The notes under the pieces were generated by a model. That model saw only the letters and a list, made by a program, of their open reading frames with translations, had not been told where the DNA came from and did no database searches. Shown here in pieces: positions 38,201-50,200 of a stretch of 53,050 nt of DNA. Each line of letters begins with the position of its first letter. Within the stretch, counting starts at the first letter, position 1. This stretch comes from an uncultured Bdellovibrionales bacterium (GTDB lineage: Bacteria > Bdellovibrionota > Bdellovibrionia > Bdellovibrionales > UBA1609), in the NCBI GenBank assembly GCA_938002015.1, contig CALLAU010000029.1, positions 70,169 to 123,218 of the forward strand, read 5' to 3'. The translations under genes were made by a program, and so were the position numbers.

Positions 38201-41200
38201 TTTGAACTATAATTGATTCATCTAAATCATCACCTGTTGTGTTGTTATCTACCTGATCAAGCGTGACATCCGTAATTTGGTTTAAGATTGTTTGACCCGA
38301 CTGCCCAACTTCAACAAGTGCTGTAAGAGTCAGTGTAACTATTTCTGTGTCATCAATATCACCTATTGACCAAATATCACCAACATAAGCTCCTCTTGTT
38401 GCAACACTGTTTTGAAGTAGTAAGCCTGCTGGTATTGTATCCCTTAAGCTTACATTCGTAGCTCTTGCAGGGCCTCTGTTCTCAACAGTTATAGTATAAT
38501 TAATCACTCCACCCTCTATTGGATTTGAGTCATCTACTATCTTCGTTACAACGATGTCAGTTTCATTATCAACAGTTATAGTTTCATCAATATCATTATT
38601 TCCTGGAGTCTCATCTGTTTGATCCATTGTAATGCCAGTGATTAAGTTAGTAATTGCAGATCCCGCTGTTCCTGGAAGCACAAGTGCTCTTATATTAACA
38701 CTTGCAGATTCTCCATTTAACAGTGATGGAATTGTCCAAATCGGATTAATAAATATTCCTCTAGTTGGAGTACTATTAGCTTGATATAGTAGTCCTGCAG
38801 GCATTGAGTCCTCAAGACTTAGATTAGTGATATTAATTGGTCCGTTGTTTGTTACTGTTAAAGTAAACTCAACGACATCACCTTCTATAGGTGAAGCTAT
38901 ATCAACTATCTTACTAATTTCTAAATCAACGTTACTGTCAACTGTGATAGCTTCATCTAAATCATCAGGAGTTGTATTCAGATCATTTTCATCTTGAATC
39001 ACTTGTGTGATTGTATTTGTAATAGTCTGACCATTCGTATTTGCATCAGGGGTTGCTATGAGCTCAATACTTGCAACGCTTCCACTATCAATATCGCCTA
39101 CTGTCCATGTTGATCCAGCAAAACTACCTTGACTTATTACACCAGGACCAGACAACGTTAAGCCAGTAGGCATTGGATCAACAATACTTACATTTTCAGC
39201 TCTAGCTGGACCATTATTAGTTACTTCAATTGTAAAAGTAATTGCCTCTCCTTCTCTAGGAGCTGCATTATCTACTATTTTTGTAACCACAAGATCATTA
39301 TTATGATTAATAGCAACACCCGTTACAGCACTATCATTAGCTGGGTTGATGTCGTTTTCATTAAGTGCAGTAATTTGTGCACTGTAGTTTAATGTTACTC
39401 CACCAGAGCCTGGGTTAGCTACAGTTTCAATAACAAGGTTAACAGATCCATTAGGAGGTATTTCACTTATAGACCACTCACTTGTAATACCATTATACAC
39501 ACCTGTATCAGGGTTTGCGTTAACCAGCGTGAGCCCAACTGGAATAACATTACTTACAACTACGTTCTTAGCTCTTGCAGGTCCAAGGTTAAGTAAACTT
39601 ACAGTGAACTCAACATTTTCTTGCTCATCTATTGATGGATTGTTAGCTGTTAGAGAAAGAACTAAGTCTAAATCATTTTCTACTGAAATCGTCTCATCTA
39701 AATCATCTGATGTTGCACCTAAGTCAGTCTGCTCAAGAGTAACACTAGAAATTGTATTCGTAACACTTTGCCCACTTGTTCCATTATTTACTGTAGCTTC
39801 AATAGTTAAAGTTCTTGTCTCACCAAGTGGTATTGTTGGTATTGTCCAAGTCATAAGACCTGAGTCAAAAGTTGAACCAGGAGCTGCTGTGTTAGAAACA
39901 TAAGTTAACTGGCTTGGGAAAGCATCTGTAAGAACAAGGCTTTCTGCCATTGCTGGACCGTTATTCGTAACTTCAATTGTGTAGAATAAAGTATCTGACT
40001 CTGAATAAATTGTGTTATCAGCTACTTTAGTAATAACAAGATCTGTCTCATTCTTCACATTTATATCAGCAAACAACACATCGTTTGTAGCGCCAATTGG
40101 ATCAGCTTGATCTAGTTGAACAAGAGAGATCTCATTTCTTACTGTTTTGCCACCAGCCCCAGGAGCAACGATTGCAAGAAGATCAAGTGTAGCAATAAAT
40201 GAGTTTTCTAAAGTTCCAATATCCCAAACATTTGAAGCAAATGTTCCAGAGCTTGTTAGAGCACTATCGAATATAAGATCAGCTGGAAGCACATCAGTTA
40301 ATCTTAAATTAGTTGCCGTAGATGGGCCGTTATTTCTTACTGTAATTGTATAGGTAACTACCTCACCTTCTTCAGGTTCAGTAACAGATGAAACCATATT
40401 AATTGCTAAATCAACTTCGTTTGTAACATTTAAAGCTTCTGTTAAATCATCTGGTGTTACTTCACTATCAACCTGATCCATACTGAGTAGGCTTACATTA
40501 TTAACTAGCCCTCCGCCGGCTCCAACTCTTACTCTTGAGCTTAAGTTTAATAATGCCACTTCACCTAGTGCGAGTGATGGTATTGTCCACTGTTGTGATG
40601 GCTCATCAAAAGTTCCATTAGTCGTGTTAAAACTTTCTAATATCATTCCTGAAATTGGGAAGTCTTCTTCTATAACAATATTAGTAGCTTCTGCAGGACC
40701 TCTGTTCTCAACTCTTACAGTGAAAATAACAACATCATTTTCTTTTGGATCAGAAACATCCACTGTTTTCTCTATAAATAAATCAGTTCTATTATCAACT
40801 ACAAACGTTTCAGATAAATCATCTAGTGTTGCACCATTATCTGCTTGATCTACCAGTATCGTAGTTAAGTTTGCAGTTATAGTTTGTCCAAATGACCCTG
40901 GGTCAACTACAGAAGGCACTAGAAGTGTTGCACTTGCTCCAGAAGCTAGCGAAGGTATTTGCCATGTTGGGAAGAAGTACGCACCTGTAGAAGCAGTTGG
41001 ACTTTCTGTAAAACTCACATTCGCTGGTGGAAATAAATCAACTCTAATATTTGTACCAAGAGATGGACCATTGTTTGTCACTTCAATTTGGTATGTAAAC
41101 CTTTGAGTTTCAAATAAGATTCCATCACCTTCTGGATCATCAATTATAGTAAGATTAAATACGAGATCTAACTCAGGTCCGATGGTTACTGTTTCACTCA

Positions 41201-44200
41201 TATCATCAGCTGTGAAGTTAGTATCTACTTGATCTTGAGATTGACTAGTTAAAGTACTAACTATTGTCTGACCTGAAGTACCCGGAGCAACTTGAACATT
41301 AAGTACTAATGTTTCTGATACGCCTGAATCTACTGTTCCTATATCCCAAGTAGTTCCATTATACGTACCTTGACTTGGAGTGTTTCCAAGTAGAATAAAG
41401 AATGGAGAAATCACATCATCTATTCTTACGTTTTTAGCTTGAGCAGGACCATTATTTGTTACTGTTACAGTAAATGTTAGAGCTTCACCCTCACTCGCGT
41501 TATTTACACTAGCTACATTAGTAAAGTGTAGATCTGACTCATTTTTAACAACAATATCTATTTGCTCATTATCAGGGTTAGTGTTGTCTTCAGTTTGATC
41601 TAGAGCGACAACATTTGCGATCGTTGCTATTGTTGATCCACCAGTACCTGCATCTACACTTGCCTCATATGTTAGTGTTACAGTGTTTGAGACTGGAATA
41701 CTTGCAATAGACCAAGTTAGTCCATTTCCTGAATCAGGACTTGAATCATCATTTGAATCTCCCCCAGTAATTGAACTACCCACATAAGTTACACCAGGTG
41801 GCACCACAACACCCATAGTAAGGTTAGTAGCTAACTGAGGTCCTCTATTTTCAACAGTAACTGTGTAAGTAAGCGTTGATCCTTCATCAGGGTTAGAGTT
41901 TGTAACTGTAGTATTTACGTAAAGCTCAGTTGCATCTTGCGGAGTTACTGTTTCCTCTAAATCATCTGGAGTATCATTACCGTCACCTTGAAGTGCTAGA
42001 ACAGATGTTACAGTATTAGTTGTAGGAATATCTCTTACAGCTGCAGTTGGCATTGCTGTAATTTCTAAAGTTGAAGTTGCACCTATTGGAATAAATGCTT
42101 TACTCCATACACCTGTAACAGGATTATATTCCCCACCAGAGTTATCACTTACATAGTCGATACCAGGAGGGAGAACATCCGTTAACTCTAAATTATCTAG
42201 ATTTAAAGGCCCACCGTTTGTTACAGAGATGTAGTAAATAAATGTTCCACCAACACTTGGAGTTGGGTTATTAGTAGTTTTTGCGACAATAATATCAGTT
42301 CTACCAGATACAGTGATATCAACATCTAAATCATCATCTGGAACAAGCTCAACGTGAGGGTGTGTGTATGACGCTGTGTTTGTAATAACTTGGTTAAATG
42401 TTCCCGTGTTTGGAGTTGCTTGGAATGTTAAGTTCGCTGTTGTTCCAGGGTTTAAGCTTGTAATAGTCCAGCTTAAACCTGATCCATCAGGGCTAATATC
42501 ACTATTAGTATCTCCACCACTTATACTTCCTGGAACATAAGTAATATCAGTAGGAACAATATCATTAACTGTAATATCTTGACCAACGATTGGCCCTTTG
42601 TTGTTAACAGATATTGTATAAGTAACTGTTTCACCTGGTAGAGGGTAAGCTTGATCGACTGATTTAATAACTTGTAAGTCGATATCATTTTTTACTCTTA
42701 AACTTGCAGATAGTGAATCTGGTGTTAAATCAGTGTCAGTTTGGTTAAAGACTGCTGGAGATACTGTGTTAACAATAATATCATCTGAAGTTCCTGGATC
42801 AACTGTAGCATCAAAAGTTAATGTTACAGTATCAGACACATCCATTTGATTAATCGTCCAAACTAAACCTACTCCTGAAGGATCAGTCGCGTTTTGCAGA
42901 TCTCCACCAGTTATAGTTCCTGGCACATAAGTTACTCCTGTCGGAACAATATCAGTAATATTAATTCCTGAAGCTCTATTCTTAGGACCAAGGTTTTCAA
43001 GTACTATTGTATAAGTAATAGTATCTGTTTCTGTAGGGTTGTTATCTGAAACTGTTTTAACAATATGAAGATCTACAGAATCATCAATTGTTAAATCTAC
43101 ATCTACTGTATTATTACTAAAATCAGTTTCTGTACTATCAAAAGCTGTTATTGCAGTTGTGTTTGTTACAACATTACCAGCTTGGCCTACATCAACTGTA
43201 GCCTGGAATGTAAAGACTGCGGTTTGAGCATTAAAAAGCTCATTCACTGTCCACTCTAAACCAGTTCCTGAATCTGGTGTTAATTCAGAGTTTGTATCTC
43301 CACCAGTTATAGTTCCTGGCACATAAGTTAAGCCGTTTGGAACAATATTATGAACAACTAAATCTCTTGATACACTTGGCCCATTATTTCTTAAAACTAC
43401 AGTGTAAGTAACTGTATCAGTTTCTGATGGTAGAGCCGGACCAACAGTGGTTACAACCTCAAGATCAGCATCGTTTCTAACAATTAGATCAACAGATGAA
43501 GAGTCATTTGAATTATTAATATCAGGCTGGTCTAGAGCAAGAACTGTTGCAATATTTGGCACTGTTTTACCTGCTGTATTAGGTCCTGGATAAGCAGAGA
43601 ATGTTAGATCAACAGTTGCATTTCTTAATAGTGTGTTAATAGTCCAAGTTAAGCCATCTCCAGTTTGTGGACTTGCATCATCTCGACTATCTCCACCAGC
43701 AATACTACTTGCAACGTAGACTAAATCAGAATTTAAAATATCAGAGATTCTTACATTAGAAGCTGCTGCAGGACCATTATTAGTAATTGATAATGTGTAG
43801 TTTACAGTTTCACCTTCAAGTGGAGTTGAAAGATCAACTGATTTAACAACTGCAATATCAAGATCAGGATTAACGTTTAGACCAACAAGACCTGAGTTAT
43901 TACTAGAGTCAATATCTGTTTGCTGACTTGACGTAAATGTTCCTGTGTTAATAATTGGGTTTAGTAAGTTTGATGCTTCATCTGCTGTTGCATTAAACGT
44001 GATGTTCTTTGTTTCACCCATATTTAAAGTGTTAAGTGTAAATAATAAGCCTGCACCATCTGGGTCAGAATCATCTAAAACATCTGCACCGACAACAGTT
44101 CCTGGCACATATGTCATACCATCAGGAACAATATCTGTAACTCTAACTTGTGATCCTTGAGTTGGACCAGCATTTGAAATTGCAAGTGTGTAAGTAACTG

Positions 44201-47200
44201 TTCCACCAATTTCAGGCTCGTCATCTGAAACTGTTTTAACAGTTGAAATATCTAGATTATTAGAAATATCAATGGAAGCCGTACCAATATCGTTTCCTGG
44301 TATCACTTCAGTTTGATCAACTGACTCAACGCCTGCGTTGTTTATTACCGGAGTATTTAAGTTTGCTCCAGGAGCAACTGTCCCTGTAAATGACATAGTC
44401 ACTGTATTTGCAGGAGCAAGTGGTGATAAAATATTTATACTCCATAATAAACCAAGTCCTGCAGGATCTGACTCATCTCTTATATCCGCACCAACAATAG
44501 ATCCTGGAGTATATATAATATCACTTGGAACTATATCTCTAATTTGTATATTACTACCTTGTGAAGGACCGTTATTCGTAACAGTAATTGTGTATGTTAC
44601 AAGTTCTCCTTCTTCATATTCTGTATCATCAGCAACTTTATCAACTTGGATATCAATATTCGCAGTTACAGCAATGGTTACGGTATCAAAATCATTCGTT
44701 CCATCTTCCTCAGTTTGGTCTCTACCAACAACTGAAGCAGTATTATCAATATCGTTACCACCTGCACCAAGATTAACATAAGCTTGGAAGGTTAAATCAA
44801 CTGAAGTTCCTGAAGGAATACTGTTTACTGTCCACATAAGTCCTGCTCCAGCTGGATCAGACTCATCCATTGTGTCACCACCTGTCATCGTCGCCGCTAC
44901 ATATGATAAACCAAATGGTACTGGGTCAGTAACTTGAACATTAGTAGCATTTGATGGACCGTTATTTGTAACAGTTAAAGTGTATGTGATTGTATCTGTT
45001 TCATTTGGATTATTATTATCCACATTCTTCGTCATTTGAAGATCTAGACCACGAGCTGTGAAGCTAGCTAAACTTGTATCGTTTGTTGGATCATCATCTG
45101 TTTGATCTACAGCAGTAATATTTGCTGTGTTTTCAATTTGACCAAGTGCTCTTGCACCGTTATCCACAACAACATCAAAAGTAAGATCTATCGTATTACC
45201 TGGAGCAACACCTGGAAGTGAATTAATCACCCAAGAAAGACCAACACCCATTGGATCTGCATCAACTTGACTATCTCCACCTGCAATACTTGAGGCAACA
45301 TATGTTACACCTGTAGGTAGAATATCGTTTATATTAATACCCGTTGCTGTAAATCCACTGTCATTAGTTGCAGTAATTGTATAAGTTACTGTTGAACCTT
45401 CATTAGGAGTTGGATTAGAAACAACTTTTAAAATTCCAACATCTAAAGTTTGAGGCTCAACATCAACATTTGAAGTGTTATTAGCTGGAACTTCTTCTGT
45501 TTGATCAAATGTTCCAATATTAACAACGTTAGTAATAATTCCATAAGTCGCTTTTGATCCTGGATCAACGTCAGCTTCAAAAGTTAAGTTTATAGTTGCT
45601 CCACCAGCAAGAGAGTTAATGATCCACTCTAACCCAGCACCTGTATCCGGTGTTGTTTCATTTTGTGTATCTCCACCTGTCATACTTGCTGCAACATAAG
45701 TTAAGCCTGGAGGCACAACATCTAAAACTTGTATCGTTGTTGCAGTTTGAACAGAGTTATTTGTTACTGCAAGAGTGTAAATTACTGAATTTCCTTCAAC
45801 TGGAATAGGGTCATTAACAGACTTAACAACTGAGATATCAAGACCTCTCACTGCAATATCTACACTACCTATATCATTTGATGAGTCTGCATCGATTTGA
45901 TCAAGGCTTTCAAGATTTGCAGAGTTTGTTATTGTTCCAAAATCTGTTTTAGCTTTATTATTTACAGTTGCTCTAAATGTGAGATCTGTAGAAGCTCCCG
46001 CACCAATAGTATTCACTGTCCAAGAAACACCAACACCTGCTGGATCAGATTCATCTCTTAGATCTCCACCAGCAATTGAACCTGGTACATAAGTAACACC
46101 CACTGGAACGATATCTCTTATAACTACGTTTGTTCCAACTTCATCAACAATGTTATTAGTTAATGTAACTGTATAGGTAATCTCTTCACCTTCTTCTGGA
46201 GTTGGAGAGTTCACAGCTTTTGTCACAGCCACATCAAAAATCTTTGGTGTTATAAGAATAGATCCCGTGTTATTTCCGTTATCTTCTTCAGACTGATCCA
46301 TTGAAGTAAAGTTAGCAAAGTTTGTAATGGTTCCATAAGTTGCCGCAGCCCCAGCATCTACTCTCGCTCTAAATGTTACGTTAACAACTTCTGCTGCATT
46401 AATAGTATTAAACGCCCACTCTAAACCAACACCTGCTGGATCTGCATCGGCTTGAGCATCTCCACCTGTCATACTTGCTGGATCATATGTGACACCTGCT
46501 GGAACAATATCAGTGACTTTAACATTTGTTGCTGGCTGACTTGAGTTATTTGTTACTGTTAATGTGTAGACAACATAATTTCCTTCAACTGGTTCATCAT
46601 TATCAACTGCTTTAACAACTGAAATATCTAAACCTACTGGAGTAATATCAACCGTTCCAATATTGTTACCAGAAACTTCTTCTGATTGATCTAGACTTAC
46701 TAAGCTTGCTGAGTTTGTTATCGTGCCAAAATCATCTTTTGCCTTATTATTCACACTTGCTTGGAATGTTAAGTCAATTGTTGCACTTGAAGCTAATGAG
46801 TTAATCACCCAAGAAAGACCTGCCCCAGCTGGATCTGTATCAACTTGACTGTCTCCTCCAGCAATACTGCTTGCAACGTAAGTCACTCCCGCTGGAACGA
46901 TATTATTAATATTAATGTTAGTAGCCGTTTGCCCAGAGTTATTCCCTACAGTAACTGTATAAAGAACTATCGATCCTTCTTCAGGAGTTGCATTATCTAC
47001 TGCTGCAGCAACTGAAATATCTAAACCTACTGGTACTATATTTACAGAGCTTGTGTTGTTCGCTGGAACTTCTTCTGATTGATCTAGACTCACTAGACTT
47101 CCTGTATTTATAATAGTTCCAAAATCATCTTTTGCTTTGTTATTTACATTTGCTTGGAAAGTAAGGTTTGTAGATGTTCCCGCAGCAAGAGAATTAATAG

Positions 47201-50200
47201 TCCAAGAAAGCCCTGCACCTGCTGGGTCTGCATCAACTTGACTATCACCTCCAGCAATACTACTTGCAACGTAAGTCACTCCTGCTGGGACAATATCATT
47301 AATAAGAACATTAGTTGCAGCCTGACCCGAATTGTTTGTTATAGCTAGAGTATAAAGTACTGTTGAACCTTCTTCTGGGGCTGCATTATCCACAGATGCA
47401 ACTACTGAAATGTCTATACCTACAGGTGTTATAGTTACTGAACTGTTATCATTTGTTGGGTCTCCATCGATTTGATCAAGACTTGTCATTCCACCAGTAT
47501 TTGTGATGGTTCCAAAATCATCTTTTGCTTTATTATCTACTCTTGCTTGGAAAGTAAGATTTGTAGATGCAGCACCAGCTAGACTAGAAATATTCCAAGT
47601 TAATCCGGTTCCTGCAGGGTCTGCATCTGATCTACTATCTCCTCCAGCAATACTTGCAGGGATATATGTAACACCAGCAGGAACCACATCTCTTATTGCA
47701 ACATTTGTTGATGGAACTCCAGCATAAGTTGTTGTGACAGTAAGAGTATATGTAACAATCTCACCCTCTTCTGGAGTTAAGTTACTCACAGTTTTAACAA
47801 CTCCTACATCAAACGGCTGAATTGTAATTTCAACAGAACCTATGTTGTTTCCATTATCCTCTTCTGTTTGATCCATTGATACAAATGAAGCCGTATTCGT
47901 TATATCTCCATAAGTTGCTTGAGCACCAACATCAACATTTGCAACAAAACTTACATCTACACTTGCTCCACCTGCTATTGATGCAATTGTCCAAGTTAAA
48001 CCTGTACCAGCTGGACTCGAATCATCTTGGCTAATACCTCCAGCAATACTACTTGCTACATAAGTTAAACCCGCTGGAACTATATCTCTAATAAGAACAT
48101 TTGTTGCTGTTTGCGTACTTAAATTTGAAACAGTCATTGTATAAGTGATATCTTGACCTTCAATAGGCTCATCATCATCTACGTTTTTGACAACTTGAAT
48201 ATCTAGACCAACAACAGTAATATCTACAGTTCCAAGATCGTTTGCTGGGTTTGCATCAACCTGATCTAATGAAACAAGATTTGCAGAGTTTGTGATTGTT
48301 CCATAATCTGTTTTAGCTTGATTATCTACTTGAGCTTGGAAAGTTAAATTAATAACTCCAGCAGCAGGAAGTGTATTAATAGTCCAAGTTAAGCCTGCTC
48401 CAGCTGGATCTGCATCATTTTGAACATCTCCACCTGCAATACTTGAAGCAACATAAGTTACACCCGCTGGAACTATATCTCTAACTACAACGTTTGTTCC
48501 AACCTCATCTGCTATATTATTTGTTACAGTTACTGTATATGTAATTACCTCGCCTTCTTCTGGAAGAGCTGAATTTACAGCTTTAGTTACTGCAACGTCA
48601 AAAGTTTTTGGTGTGATATCAACTAAACCTGTATTATTTGAACCATCTTCTTCAGTTTGATCCATATTTAAGAACTGAGCAGAGTTAGTGATCGTTCCAT
48701 AAGTTGCAGTTGCACCAGCATCTACTCTTGCCCTAAATGTTAAGTTAGTATTTGCTCCACCTGCTAAAGAGTTTATTGTCCAAACTAATCCACTTCCTGC
48801 TGTTGGTGTTGAATCATTTCGGTTATCTCCACCTGTCATACTTGCCGGATCATATGTGACACCTGCTGGAACTATATCTCCTATTGTAATATTTGTAGCT
48901 GTTTGAATACTCGCGTTTTCAACATTAATTGTATAAACAACGTAGTTTCCTTCAACAGGATCGTCATTATCAACTGACTTTAATACAACTATATCTAAAC
49001 CTTTAATATCAACATCAACTGAGCCTGTATTATTTGAGCCATCTTCTTCTGTTTGATCCATATCTAGGAACTGAGCAGAGTTAGTGATTGTTCCATAAGT
49101 TGCTTTTGAACCATTATCAGCTGTGACATTAAATACTAAATCAACACTAGCTCCACCAGCTAAAGAACTAACTCCCCATACAAGACCGTTACCTGCAGTA
49201 GGTGTGGTATCATTTTGACTATCTCCACCAGAAATACTGCTTGCTACATAAGTAAGACCTGCAGGAACAAGATCACCTACTGTAATATTTGTAGCTGTTT
49301 GAACACTCGCATTTTGTACAGTGATGGTATAAGTAAACTCTTCGCCTTCTTCAGGATCTGCTACACTTGTTGCTTTTGTCACAACAATATCTAAACCTCT
49401 TACATCAATATCAACCGTTCCAACATCGTTTGCTGGGTTTGCATCAATCTGATCTAAAGACACAAGGTTTGCAGAGTTTGTGATTGTTCCATAATCTGCT
49501 TTTGCCGCCACATCTACTACCGCTTGGAACGTTAAGTTTACAACTCCAGCTGCTGCAAGAGTGTTTATTGTCCAAGTTAAACCAGAGCCTGTTGGATCTG
49601 CATCAGATCTACTATCGCCACCTGCAATTGAAGATGGAACGTAAGTCACACCTGCTGGAACGATATCTCTTATAACTACATTTGTTCCAATTTCATCAGT
49701 AATATTATTTGTTACAGTAACTGTATAAGTAATTGTCTCACCCTCTTCAGGATTAAGAGAATTAACTGACTTTGTTACAGCTACATCAAAAGTTTTTGGT
49801 GTTATATCTACTGTACCCACATTATTAGCCGGGATCTCTTCTGTTTGATCCATTGATAATGCAGTTGCTGTATTTGTTATTGTTCCATAAGTTGCAGCAG
49901 CCCCAGCATCTACTCTTGCTCTAAATGTTAAGTTAGTACTTGCTCCACCAGCTAATGAACTAATTAACCATGTTAAACCGTTTCCTGCTGTTGGGCTTGA
50001 ATCATCTCTAACATCTCCACCTAAGATACTTGATGGGTCATATGTAATACCATTTGGAACAAGGTCACCAATATTTATATTTGTTGCTGTTTGAACTGAA
50101 TTATTTGTTATAGCAAGAGTATAAACAACATAGTTTCCTTCAACTGGATCATCGTTATCAACAGTTTTAACTACTTCAATATCTAAACCTTTAATATCAA